A stretch of DNA of 64,000 bases from Yamagishiella unicocca (lineage: Eukaryota; Chlorophyta; Chlorophyceae; Chlamydomonadales; Volvocaceae): the NCBI GenBank assembly GCA_003116995.1, contig BDSL01000071.1, positions 186,001-250,000 on the forward strand, read 5' to 3'. Of the stretch, positions 36,253-45,813 are shown piece after piece. Positions within the stretch are counted from its first letter, which is position 1. Every line of letters begins with the position of its first letter. The notes below the pieces were generated by a model that did no database searches, was not told the origin of the DNA, and saw only the letters and a program-made list of their open reading frames with translations. The translations under genes and the position numbers were made by a program.

Positions 36253-37241
36253 GGCTGTGCCGACCTTTGTCGACCGATACAGACTCGAAAAAGCTTTGGC
36301 TAGGTTGGCAGTAGATGTTCCAGTTAGCAGGGGTATGCAGGGATTGATACGTTTTTAACAAGCGCCGTACTATCCACCAACTGAAAAGCAGGGGGACTTG
36401 ACAGTTCCCGCTCCGCAAGCCACGCCAACCTGCGCCAACACGCGCCAACCCCTGCCGATTGTCGATTTGCGTGCAAAACGTCGTACACCCCCACCACCTT
36501 TCCGCTGCATCCTCAATAAATTAGTGACTAACAATAGAAGTACTACTCCTGTCCTCTAGCCAGGACGGGCCAGGACGGGCCAGACAGGCAGGGACGGGTC
36601 CTGACGGGGCCTGGCGGGCAAAAAGCGCAACAGCTCCAAGGGCCCTCGTGTCTACCGCCGCCCCGGATGCGCACGATACCAAGTATGCCGTTCAGGACGG
36701 CAGCCAGTCATACCATTCACATCTGTTGCCGCCCCGTCCTACAGTCTGAGGAGTTGGCGTCCCTAGTCATTGTTAATGACTAGGGATGCGCATCCCTAGC
36801 CATTGTTAAAGCGCAACACTGGCCTTCGTCCGAGTCTGACCAAAACAGGACATGAACATCGCTGAGCACCATTGTGAGGGGGGATGGTGGGACCAGCGCA
36901 CTCTGTATGATCTATGTATTGGGTGGGTAATGGCGTCGTTTGATGCCTTCTCGTCTTGGGTCTCACGCCAGGATCCAAGCGAAACCCTGGTGTACCGGTA
37001 ATTGTCTTGCGGCAAGGCCAAGGAAAGATGGCAGGGAAAAGGAACCATTTCACGCAGTGCGGCCGCCTGAGCATCCATCTCACCGCTAAGACGCTAGGAG
37101 ATTGATACCTCCTCACAAAGAAGCTTGCTCAGGTATAGCAGCAGGATGCGGCCCTTGCTGTCCTGCCCCACATTGACCTCCTCCTCAGCAGACAGTGATA
37201 TGGTGCATAAGTTCCCCGACATCCGGAATAACCCTACGCAC
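36253..37241. other. Intergenic, with one strong inverted repeat
   Basis: Upstream of the YchJ-like gene and downstream of a decayed GST copy. Near 36757-36800 the plus strand has CCCTAGTCATTG / TTAATGACTAGGG followed by another ATCCCTAGCCATTGTTAA. GGGCCAGGACGG-type direct repeats are at about 36560-36600. No gene was recognised. Confidence 0.45.
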
Positions 37242-37623
37242 CGATTGCGCCGCTCTGTGCCAGCCTTTTCCATCTGGGGGCTCAAACACGGGGACCTGTT
37301 CCGAAGAAGCCTTGGGCTTGAACTCAGCATATGTCTGCCCTGTGTAACCCACATCCCAGACGTCCTGCATCCGGATGGGTTCCGAAGTAAGGACATCCAA
37401 CAGAAAGCCAACCTGAGCCAACCTGTGCGCAGTCCTACAATGAACAATTATTCGCTGACCTCCCGTCTGCGTCCCACTCTTAGCAAGCGTATCTCATCAA
37501 GCCAAGGACGACAAGCGCACATTGGGGATCTGTATGCAGCTGAAAGGGAATTTGTCCAATGGTAAGAATCGGCTGAGCGGTCTCGACCCGGCCAGGTGCT
37601 GCGAAGTTATGCAGCCGGAACGT
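37242..37623 (-). pseudogene. Decayed glutathione S-transferase copy, exons 1-2 only
   Basis: Two GST-like exons remain: exon 1 at 37540-37623 (RLHNFAAPGRVETAQ) and exon 2 at 37242-37363 (DVGYTGQTYAEFKPKASSEQ). The start codon is ACG where its relative at 42637 has ATG. The exon 1 donor is CTGCAT instead of GT. The active-site Tyr of the Y-F-x-x-PGR block is Asn. Exon 2 loses one base before its end, turning the usual LAQSGAIG into unrelated residues. It is closest to the intact copy at 40685-42637 (LRLHYFAGPGRAEV; DVGYTWQSFSEFKPK). No later exons were found. Confidence 0.75.
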
Positions 37624-38034
37624 TTCGGTCACCGACTGTGATCTTCAGCCTTGTGCGTAGCTATAAAACAGCAATTGTTTTGAATTGGAGAAGAAAAAAT
37701 AGCCGTTACAGTTGTTGGGGGCATGCGCGTCGCTTGGCACAGCCGTGCAGCGCGTGCTGTGGTCCTGCGGGGACGACTTGCGATGATTGAGGTAACACTG
37801 AAAGGATGACAATGGCTGCAAAACCATGTCCCAATTGCAATGTCGGCATCCACAGTTCGCTTCTCAGTGCAGGAACTTTCGCGACGGATCACACCAACGT
37901 TGCGCAAGATCGCCAATGCCAACGTTGCATGCAACGTTAGGATAAATAGGTGTTCGGGACCCGCCTTTCGGGTATACTTGCACAACAGCCATCGACATAG
38001 GTCTACCGTCCTTTCGTCATCAAAACAAGAAGCC

Positions 38035-39676
38035 ATGTCGCCGCTGAAGCTGTATTACTTCCCTCTTCCCGGTCGGGCGGAAGTCTCCCGTCTGTGTCTG
38101 ACGATTGGGAAGGTCCCGTATGAGGTAAGAGGCCCGGTCTTTGGGGTTCAGCCTTGACGGCGGTGTTGAAGATGTTTTACGACAGCAGGCGTCAGCGCAG
38201 TTCCCCGCAATCTTTACGCAACCATATCTTTTTATTATGCTTTTCCTTGCAGGAAGTCACCATTGAGTCGAGCACCTGGCCTGAGCATAAGGCCAAAATG
38301 CCGTTTGGGCAAGTGCCGGTCCTTGAGCTCCCCGGCGGAGAGATGATCGCGCAAAGCGGCGCCATTGGTAAGCACGCTTGCATCATAGTGATCTTGTGCG
38401 ATACGGTCTTGCGCGTAAGCCCCTTCAAGTTGGCCCACGGGCCAGCCCACACTAGTTTATGGTAGTCCACACTATCGAAGTGATCTTCCTTACACTGTAA
38501 GTTTTGCATAAGATGTCATCCTATGGTCCCCTCTCCATCCCTGCCTCTCCCAACTCCCAATCCAGACCGCTACACCGCCAAGCTGGCGGGGTTGTACCCG
38601 GAGGACCCACTGCAGGCGGCGCTGGCGGACCAGGCCGTGTTCCAGATGGCTGACATTTTTGAGGTAGGCGCTCAGGTTGCGCACATGGAAAGCCGTCCGT
38701 CCACGCCTGAGTCGTGGGATCTTAGCTGACCTGCGCGGTGGCCCCAACGGCCTCAGATTAGAAGCAAGGCGGCGGGTAAGCCAATCCACGCCACACGTGC
38801 CAAGCACGTTATAAGTCCGACACCTAGGCGCCGTGATGTTGTCCACACTGCTGAGGCGCATGTCGCCTGCCGTGTGGCTGACTGCTCGCTCCAGGACAAT
38901 TCCCCTTATCATCGTGCGCATTGGGGTTCTGCGACCACCACAATCTGCCCCTCCCCACTGCGTCCACCCCCCAGCTTTTCGGCCCAACTTACCGGCTGCC
39001 TGCTGATGAGAAAATTAAGGCGCGGCAGGAGCTCCTGGCGGGCAAGGCCAAGGAGAAGATGCAACAGCTGGCCAAGCTGCTGGTGGGTGGGCGAATGCGC
39101 TAGCCGGGTCGGCGACGCCTATCTGCTGGGTTGGACTAGGGCAGCTGTTTTGTTCGGGCCATCATACCTGATGTTCCGCTGCTCCCCCGGCACCAATCCC
39201 TCACAGGAGGCGTCAGCAGGAGGCTACGTGGCGGGAAAAGCGCTGTCGTTCGGTGACCTCGCTGTGTTCGTGGGACTGTCCAACTTGGTCAGCGGCTTCT
39301 TGGACGGTAAGGGAGGGAACTGTGAATGGGAGGCTGTACAGCTGTTTGGAAATTGGTGGAAGATTGATGAAAATTAAGGGAATGAAAGGGGCGTCGCGGA
39401 TCCGTGTTAATTAAGGGAATGAAAGGGGCGTCGCGGATCCGTGTTAATGAAGGGAATGAAAGGGGCGTCGCGGATCCGTGTTGGACGGGATTTGCTTCCG
39501 AAATAAAAAGCTGTGATACGCATTCCATCCGCTCAGGCGTACCGAAAGAGCTGTTGGACGAGTACCCCGTCCTCAAGGCCTACCGCAACAAGATTGCCTC
39601 GGAGCCGGCTGTCAAGGAGTACTATGAGAAGCATGGAGAGGGCCTCCGTGCCGCGTTCAAGCCAGACTCCGCGTGA
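38035..39676 (+). CDS. Glutathione S-transferase, sigma-like, copy 1, 216 residues
   Basis: Six exons: 38035-38124, 38253-38367, 38566-38663, 38975-39082, 39207-39306 and 39537-39676, all in phase with GT-AG borders. The thioredoxin-like N-terminal domain reads KLYYFPLPGRAEVSRLCLTI, with the Tyr-Phe and GRAE pattern of sigma-class enzymes. The GSH site is FGQVPVLELPGGEMIAQSGA, with the cis-proline before Val and the Q-S pair. The helical C-terminal domain includes LSFGDLAVFVGLSNLVSG and DEYPVLKAYRNKIA. Length is normal for the family. The expected role is conjugation of glutathione to electrophiles in the cytosol. It sits in a cluster with an intact inverted copy and two decayed ones. Intron 5 has a 37-bp triple repeat. 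Confidence 0.92.
39377..39484. repeat. 37-bp tandem repeat, three copies, GST copy 1 intron 5
   Basis: Three copies of a 37-bp unit beginning AAGGGAATGAAAGGGGCGTC. They are nearly identical. Confidence 0.9.
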
Positions 39677-40684
39677 AGCATCGCGCCGTGGGCCTCGGCA
39701 CTGTTCGCTTTTGCCAGTCATGTTCAAACCTTATCTGCGGATGTTTGAACTCAGCACTAGCATTGCTGTGCAGTTGTTTTTCGAAGCTGAAAAGCAAGAT
39801 GATTGGAATGGGTCACACGTGGAGCCACAGTTGTATGTCACGGCTGCGTTTGCGGAGGAACACGTGTTTTAATGCACCGGCCGTAATGACGTTAGTAATG
39901 ACGTTAGGACGACGACTTTCTGCTGCGCTGCCCGTTGGTGTGTGAAGGATAGCAGGATTTGTTCATAGGTGCATAATGTGCACAACAATACATGATCGTT
40001 ATAGTACGCATGAATGATCGAGCTTTACGGCACAGACACTGTGTTGTTTGGAAGTTTTTGAAACAACAGGCTTGTGTGATTCGGTTTATTCGGTGAATGT
40101 AACTTCTTGCTTATGAAGAACATTTGGATGATCAGGAATAGTTTAACGCAAGTACACGTCGGATAGTTCACATATGAGTGCCCAACACCTCAGCATACCG
40201 ATGCCTGCAGCTTCCCGTCCTTTCGTATGCGACGGCCAAGGTTGCGCATATTGATCGCATAAATAGCTGGCCATTGACATTTGATTGTAAAGCTGCTGAA
40301 TCAGCATCATCACCTACCCTCATTGCCATCGCTCTGGCAACCACACATTCCGTTAAGCCAACCCTAGCTCAACTAGCAGTGCACATGGCCGCCCCCGCCA
40401 CCATGACACGCGTGGCCAGGGCCTAACGATAGACACCGCTGCAATTTACTTCAAACGAGTCAATCGAAGGTACACCGCCATTTTACACATAAAATCTTCG
40501 ACCTACCAAAAATGTCACAACTGAAGCGCCCAGCATGAACATAATGATGCCGCCGACCTCAAGTGCACATAAGAGTTCCCAGCACGCGCCAAAAATGTTC
40601 TTGTTAGGTTTATGTTTATCGACAAGGACCAAACCGCTAATGACATCCTGCTGACATTATCGCAACCTCATCGGCGTGGGGCCT
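39677..40684. other. Spacer between convergent GST genes
   Basis: Holds the two 3' UTRs. TGTAA signals for copy 1 occur at about 40098 and 40285. The region is AT-rich compared with the genes. No coding exon was recognised. Confidence 0.5.
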
Positions 40685-42637
40685 TCACGCATCCGGTTTG
40701 AAGCTTGCTCGGCCCTCCTCGTTGTGCTTCTCGTAGTACGCCTTGATTGCCGGCAGGTTGGCGATCTTGTTGCGATAGGCCTTGAGGACGGGGTACTCGT
40801 CCAGGAGGCTGGGCGGCACGCCTGCGCCGGAACGCGACACAGGGGGTGGGAAATGGACGTACGACAGGATGGAACGGTGGGTTGTTGACGGGCGCGAATG
40901 AGAAAGGATGCGACAACAAGCAGTTGCGAAACACGTGGTCCCTCATCAGCACACAGCTTCACGATATGCGGGGTGAGGGCGCGCTGCCGCTAGCGCGTAT
41001 GTTTAGCCCGACGATACTGTACCCGACGTATCGACCTATGCTGCACGTATCGCTCTTTCCGCGAGGGACCAGTGCATGGCCAGGGGCTCGTTACACCGCA
41101 AGCTGACTCCGTAGTGGCCGGAGGCGTAGCAGCCTGGACGGACACGTTAACTATGGCTAACCCGACGCTGCACAACCTGTTGAGGGTTCCAAGCTAGGCT
41201 GGGTAAAGTGCGCTGCGAGGCTACAGCGCCTGTGCCACCAGAACCTACCATCCATCTGCTTGCTGGTGATGCCGCTGACATTGACGTATATTGTCACGTC
41301 AGCAAAGCTGAGCTTGTCACCAATCACGTAACCGCCAGCAGCTTCCGCGGCCTCCTGCACCACGGAACGGGCCAGGATAGCATAAAATGGCGAATTCGCG
41401 TGGCAATGTGTACGGATTTGCGCGAGTTATGTCGAGTTACGTGTGAGAACCCATCCCCCGGCGCTTTCCCGCCCCTCCTCCCGCCCCCCCAATAGACTGC
41501 TGTCAAAACTTTGGGTATGTAGCGAGTTGTGGGGCGGAGTGGGGACGCGGGATACTCACGACGAGCTTGCTCAGCTGCAGCAGCTTGTCGCGGCCCTTGC
41601 CCGCGATAATCTCCTGCCGCGCCTTGATCTTCTCCTCCTGCGGCATCGTCCAGGTGGGCAAGAAGAGCTGCGGGGACAGGTCCGGGGGGGTGGTAAAAAC
41701 CGTTTTACGCGACGGGACAGGTCCGGGTGGGGGCGCACAGGGTGTTGGAGCAGGCGTTTACGGGCCGCTTAACGGCAAGCGATCGGGGGTAATGTTAGGG
41801 CTGCTGGGGAGACAACATGTGCGGTGGGAGCAATCGCAAGGACTCTGTACCCACATCCATGAACTCATTCACGAGGAACACGGCCTGGTCCGCCCGCGCC
41901 GCCTGCAGCGGGTCCTCCGGGTACAACCCCGCCAGCTTGGCGGCGTAGCGGTCTGGATCGGGACGCGGAGGGGTGAACGACAAGAGGGGAAGGAGACGGA
42001 GAATGAAGACGGAGGACGAGGGTAAGTTCCCGGATGCCAGGGGAAGAATTCAGACCCGAGAGCAAGTCAATGGACAACCATGAATGCCTCACGATGCCTC
42101 ATAACGTGAAGACGTGTGACTGAAGACGAGGAGGCGCAGCAACGGTCCTGCCTGCCCGTCCAGGCCCCCAGCCGCACGAGTGTGTGCTATAACGCAAGTA
42201 TCGCTTTGCGCCCTAGACGGTGATGCCGCACGCACCAATTGCACCGCTTTGTGCCAACATTTTTCCATCCGGGAACTCGAGCACCGGAACTTGTCCGAAA
42301 GGTGTCTTGGGCTTGAATTCGGAAAACGATTGCCATGTATATCCAACGTCCTGAGCACAGTGCACACGGGTGGGCAGGAGTAAGAACAACTCGGAAGGAC
42401 CGGCACAAAACTCGCACAACGATAGCCCGCCTGAATGCTTCCTGTATAAGTGCCTGTGTTGGCGACTTTCGCACGTAAAGATCATTGTCGCTACCCAGCA
42501 CTGCCGGCCTAAGGTGCATGGATGGGCCGATCAGGCCTGACCCCTTCGGTTACCTCGAAGGGGATGCCCCCGATAGTAAATAAGAGACGAGGGACCTCAG
42601 CGCGGCCGGGCCCAGCGAAGTAGTGAAGCCGGAGCAT
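40685..42637 (-). CDS. Glutathione S-transferase, sigma-like, copy 2, 215 residues
   Basis: Six exons in coding order: 42554-42637, 42236-42350, 41855-41952, 41560-41667, 41249-41354 and 40685-40821. Phases are 0, 1, 0, 0, 1, the same as copy 1, so the two genes share exon structure. The N-terminus is MLRLHYFAGPGRAEVPRLLF, the GSH block FGQVPVLEFPDGKMLAQSGA, and later exons include LAGLYPEDPLQAARADQAVF, GYVIGDKLSFADVTIYVNVS and DEYPVLKAYRNKIANLPAIK. Copy 2 has clearly diverged from copy 1 in exons 1, 2, 4 and 5, yet exons 3 and 6 are almost the same, which suggests gene conversion or strong constraint. It is convergent with copy 1. Confidence 0.9.
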
Positions 42638-43086
42638 CTTAGGTCCTACGTCTGTCGCAAGAAAAACAAGAGGATATGCAAGCGCAGCTCTTCCAAATGG
42701 GTAGATCGGCTACGAGTATGACGCCAATGTACTATATTATTGGATTGGCTGTGCGGATAATCTCGCGATTTGCAGAAACGTGTGCTATACGGCTGTGCGG
42801 TGCATGCTGGGGCCAGCAGTTTGGACCCCATGACAAATGGTGACACAGGTGACACACGATATGCTGGAAACACAGTTCCACTTCGATTTGGATGCTTACA
42901 ACGGAGTTATGCGCGATAGAAACCTTTGTACCGGAACCAACGTTTGTCGCCGTACGCTCAAATTAAAGTTGCGCATTCCTTATATCGTAAAAGTAGCTCG
43001 CGTGAACATGCTATCGTTGTGAACAAAGGGCCGAAGCCAGCCCATGCAGCTGAGAATGTACTCCGCGTGCAAGCTCGGCATCAGTG
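42638..43086. other. Spacer upstream of GST copy 2 and a GST pseudogene
   Basis: This is the promoter side of copy 2. A CCAAT-like sequence and TATATTATTGG lie near 42725-42745. No gene was recognised. Confidence 0.4.
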
Positions 43087-44088
43087 ATGGCAGCCCTGAA
43101 GCTACAGTACTTCGTATTGCCCAGCCGTGGCGATATTTTGTCGGCTTTGCCTAAATATATGCAAAATACCGTATGAGGTGAGGGGAGTCGCCCATTGACC
43201 ACCACGGCGGGTGGCGCAGGGTGTCGAGGTCGGGTTCTGACAGTCGACTGGCGCTGTTCGCGTCTCGTCTTTGCAGGACGTGACTTACACCTCTTAAAAC
43301 ATGCCGGATCAAAAAACCCAAACGTCCTTTGGGCAGGTGCCGGTCCTCGAGCTCCCCACCGGAGAGAAGATCGCTCAAAGCGGCGTTATCGGTGAGCATG
43401 TGCCTCTGAAGCGTTAGCTCGTTGGGCATAGGCCCCTTTCAGTTGGCTGTCATCAGTTTAAACACAGTCCTTTGGAACAAGCCAGAGTAGTTTGTTGGGA
43501 TGGGAACAGCTCATACCTGCTCATACTAGGTGTTGTGTTCGGGGGCTCTTCCTCATCTTGGACGCGATAAGCGACATGCCGTGATCCATTCCACCCCTTT
43601 CCTTCTCCCGACCGCTACACCGCCAAGCTTGCGGGGTTGTACCCGGAGGACCCGCTGCAGGCGGTGCTGGCGGACAAGGCCGTGTTCCAAATGGCTGAGG
43701 TAGGCGCTCAGGTTGCGCGCAGATTGCAAACCGTCCGTGCATTCCAAGCCGCTGGCACGTTGGACCCTCAGCCCACGCGCGACACTGCTCATAGACAGCC
43801 GACGAGAAGCTAGACCCCCCGGCCTCCCTGGAGCGTCCCACCTAGCCCACGCATATGTAAGATGCTTTCTCTCCTGGCTTGATGCCTGCATGTACGACAT
43901 ACCCCTGTCACAATACGCAGGACGGCTTAGCGGCGGGGGTTCGGCCAGGCTCGTTGTTTGAACTGGCAAGTGGCCCAGCAAGCGGTGCATCAGCATTGCG
44001 GACAAAATGATCGGTGCCAGCAGTGCACGCACGGTTCGGGCATTTAATTTTGCCGTGCCGTGCCGCGTTCAAGCCGGACTCCGCGTGA
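43087..44088 (+). pseudogene. Decayed glutathione S-transferase copy with internal deletion
   Basis: Remains of a copy-1-like gene. Exon 1 is 43087-43177: MAALKLQYFVLPSRGD in one frame, then RLCLNICKIPYE in another, so a frameshift lies between. Exon 2 is 43277-43391: it contains an in-frame TAA after DVTYTS, then FGQVPVLELPTGEKIAQSG. Exon 3 is 43611-43699: YTAKLAGLYPEDPLQAV, but its acceptor reads CCG instead of CAG. Exons 4, 5 and most of 6 are missing; only the final codons AAFKPDSA and stop remain at 44062-44088. Four independent lesions make a functional product very unlikely. Confidence 0.85.
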
Positions 44089-44958
44089 AGCCTCTAAGCG
44101 TCCGTCCGGAAAAATGTAGCAGGGGCTAGCTGATGAACGAGCATCCACTGCGTGTTTACCGTAACTTAGCTGTGTAATGGATTTGTTGGACTCCGCGTGC
44201 GTATGTTGAGAGTATAAAAGGGGCCCGCGCGTGTAGCTGTATACCGGTAGTTGTAGTGTAATTGTGGTGAAAACCAGCAGCTTTAAGGACGGGTGATACG
44301 ACCTCGGCGCCCCGGGCTCTCCTGCTTGGAACTGATAGGAACCGACTGCAGAACGAACGTGCCGACCGTCGCTAGCATTTATCGCCCAAATTGTTGCCCA
44401 AAATTTCGGAATGTTCGAGTTCTAACGACCTGAGTCCGTCGAGCTTACCATGCGTTTCTTTATTTTCGCGGTGACGGATGGGCAAGCATCGCGTTTCGAT
44501 GCGACAGTTTGGGGGGAAACGGTGATTTCTTAACGCGGCCATGATGCAGATTGCAACATAAAAATGAACTGTGACAAAATGACTGTTTTTGAAGAGGAAT
44601 TTGTGCAGAGGACAAAATCCGACCACACATCGTAAGCTACGGTTAGCGGCAGCGGCGGTTTTCCAGGTCTGCATATGTACATATGCGTCGGTCGGTTAGC
44701 TTGCGTGGCCGAAGGCGCAATTTTGGCACTCAAATATATGCATATGTAGATAGCCCATATACTCGACAGTCGGACAGCCGCAGGCCTGGTTGCTGCGGAA
44801 ATGGAGTAGGCGACACGTGCAGACTCTAAACTTCCACAAGGCCAAGGGTTTCAGCCCTACAGCTTTTAAATCTTTAAGATGCTTACGTAAGAGGCCCGCA
44901 AACCTTGGCATTGACCACCACGGCTACAGACCCGGTTGCAGGTCCGTCGCGGGGCAAT
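44089..44958. other. Intergenic with a candidate TATA promoter
   Basis: Contains a strong TATA-like box at about 44212 and, near 44675-44760, several ATATGCATATG-type palindromic AT stretches. No exon was assembled here. Confidence 0.4.
44205..44245 (+). promoter_or_regulatory. Candidate TATA-box core promoter
   Basis: GAGAGTATAAAAGGGGCCC is one of the best TATA matches I noticed in the window. Any transcript would run rightwards toward the unknown ORF at 44959, but more than 700 bp separate them. It may be a promoter left behind by the GST duplication. This is inferred from the motif alone. Confidence 0.35.
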
Positions 44959-45813
44959 ATGCGCAGTCCTCTTCCCCGCCAATCGTTCCCTTGCGCTGCG
45001 CCTCGAGCTTCTTATAAGCTAGCTGTTAATTTAGCTGGTACGGTGTGCAACCGCCGCTTTGGCCTACTCTTCCGCGTCGCCTCGGAGGAGCATCAACAGT
45101 GCTCGTCATGGCGACAGGCCGACCGCGAGGTGCAGCGGGCGTTCCCGGCTAGCGCGATGCATTCGACTGGCAAAATTTGGAACCCTAGCGGGATTGCTGG
45201 AAGCACGCCGATAGGGGAACTGGCTGCAACTTTCTTGGCCCGATTCACGCCCGAGGTTGCCGCAACGGCCAACAGCCTGCCCGCGTGGCTCCGGACCCAC
45301 GTGGCTACATCCGTAACTGACTACCACCGAACCAAATCCGCCGCGCTGGCTGCCGGCCGCCTGCACGCCACCCTGGTGCTCTCCTCCTCCGGGTGGGACC
45401 GCTTCAGCGCCGACATTCAGGACATGGTGCGCGAGCACGGCAGCGGGGCCTCCCGATCCGTGGACTTTTCGCTGGTGCCTCTGGGGGAAGATTACGCCAG
45501 CCGCGCAGCGGCGGTGAGTGTTTCCGCCGCCTTCCTCACCAATGAGCAAGTGGCGCAGCGGTTCGGCCTGGATGTGGCGCTGGCGATGTATGCCTTCCCG
45601 TTCGGCAGGGGCAGCTTGGAGTGCTGCCCCACAGTCGTGCTGTGCGGCGGCTACCTGGGAGACACGTGGCCGAGCGATCCCACGTGTCCCGGGGAAATGA
45701 GGCGGGAGGTGCAGGAGCACGTGAGGCGAAACACACGGCACGTGGAGAGGAAGGCCAGGTGGGAGGCGCAGCTGGCTGCGATGGCGGCGGGTAGGCGCGG
45801 CGGAAGCGGGTAG
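44959..45813 (+). CDS. Uncharacterised protein, single long ORF of 284 codons
   Basis: An ATG-initiated frame without introns; a second ATG at about 45157 (MHSTGKIWNPSGIAGSTPIG) is also a possible start. From there to the end the sequence looks truly coding, with GC-rich third positions and folded-looking segments such as ATFLARFTPEVAATANSLPA, ASRSVDFSLVPLGEDYASRA and QVAQRFGLDVALAMYAFPFG. The C-terminus is a charged helix (REVQEHVRRNTRHVERKARW). I do not recognise a family. The first 65 codons are Arg/Ser/Ala-rich and could be a targeting sequence or non-coding. Confidence 0.5.
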   Translation: MRSPLPRQSFPCAAPRASYKLAVNLAGTVCNRRFGLLFRVASEEHQQCSSWRQADREVQRAFPASAMHSTGKIWNPSGIAGSTPIGELAATFLARFTPEVAATANSLPAWLRTHVATSVTDYHRTKSAALAAGRLHATLVLSSSGWDRFSADIQDMVREHGSGASRSVDFSLVPLGEDYASRAAAVSVSAAFLTNEQVAQRFGLDVALAMYAFPFGRGSLECCPTVVLCGGYLGDTWPSDPTCPGEMRREVQEHVRRNTRHVERKARWEAQLAAMAAGRRGGSG

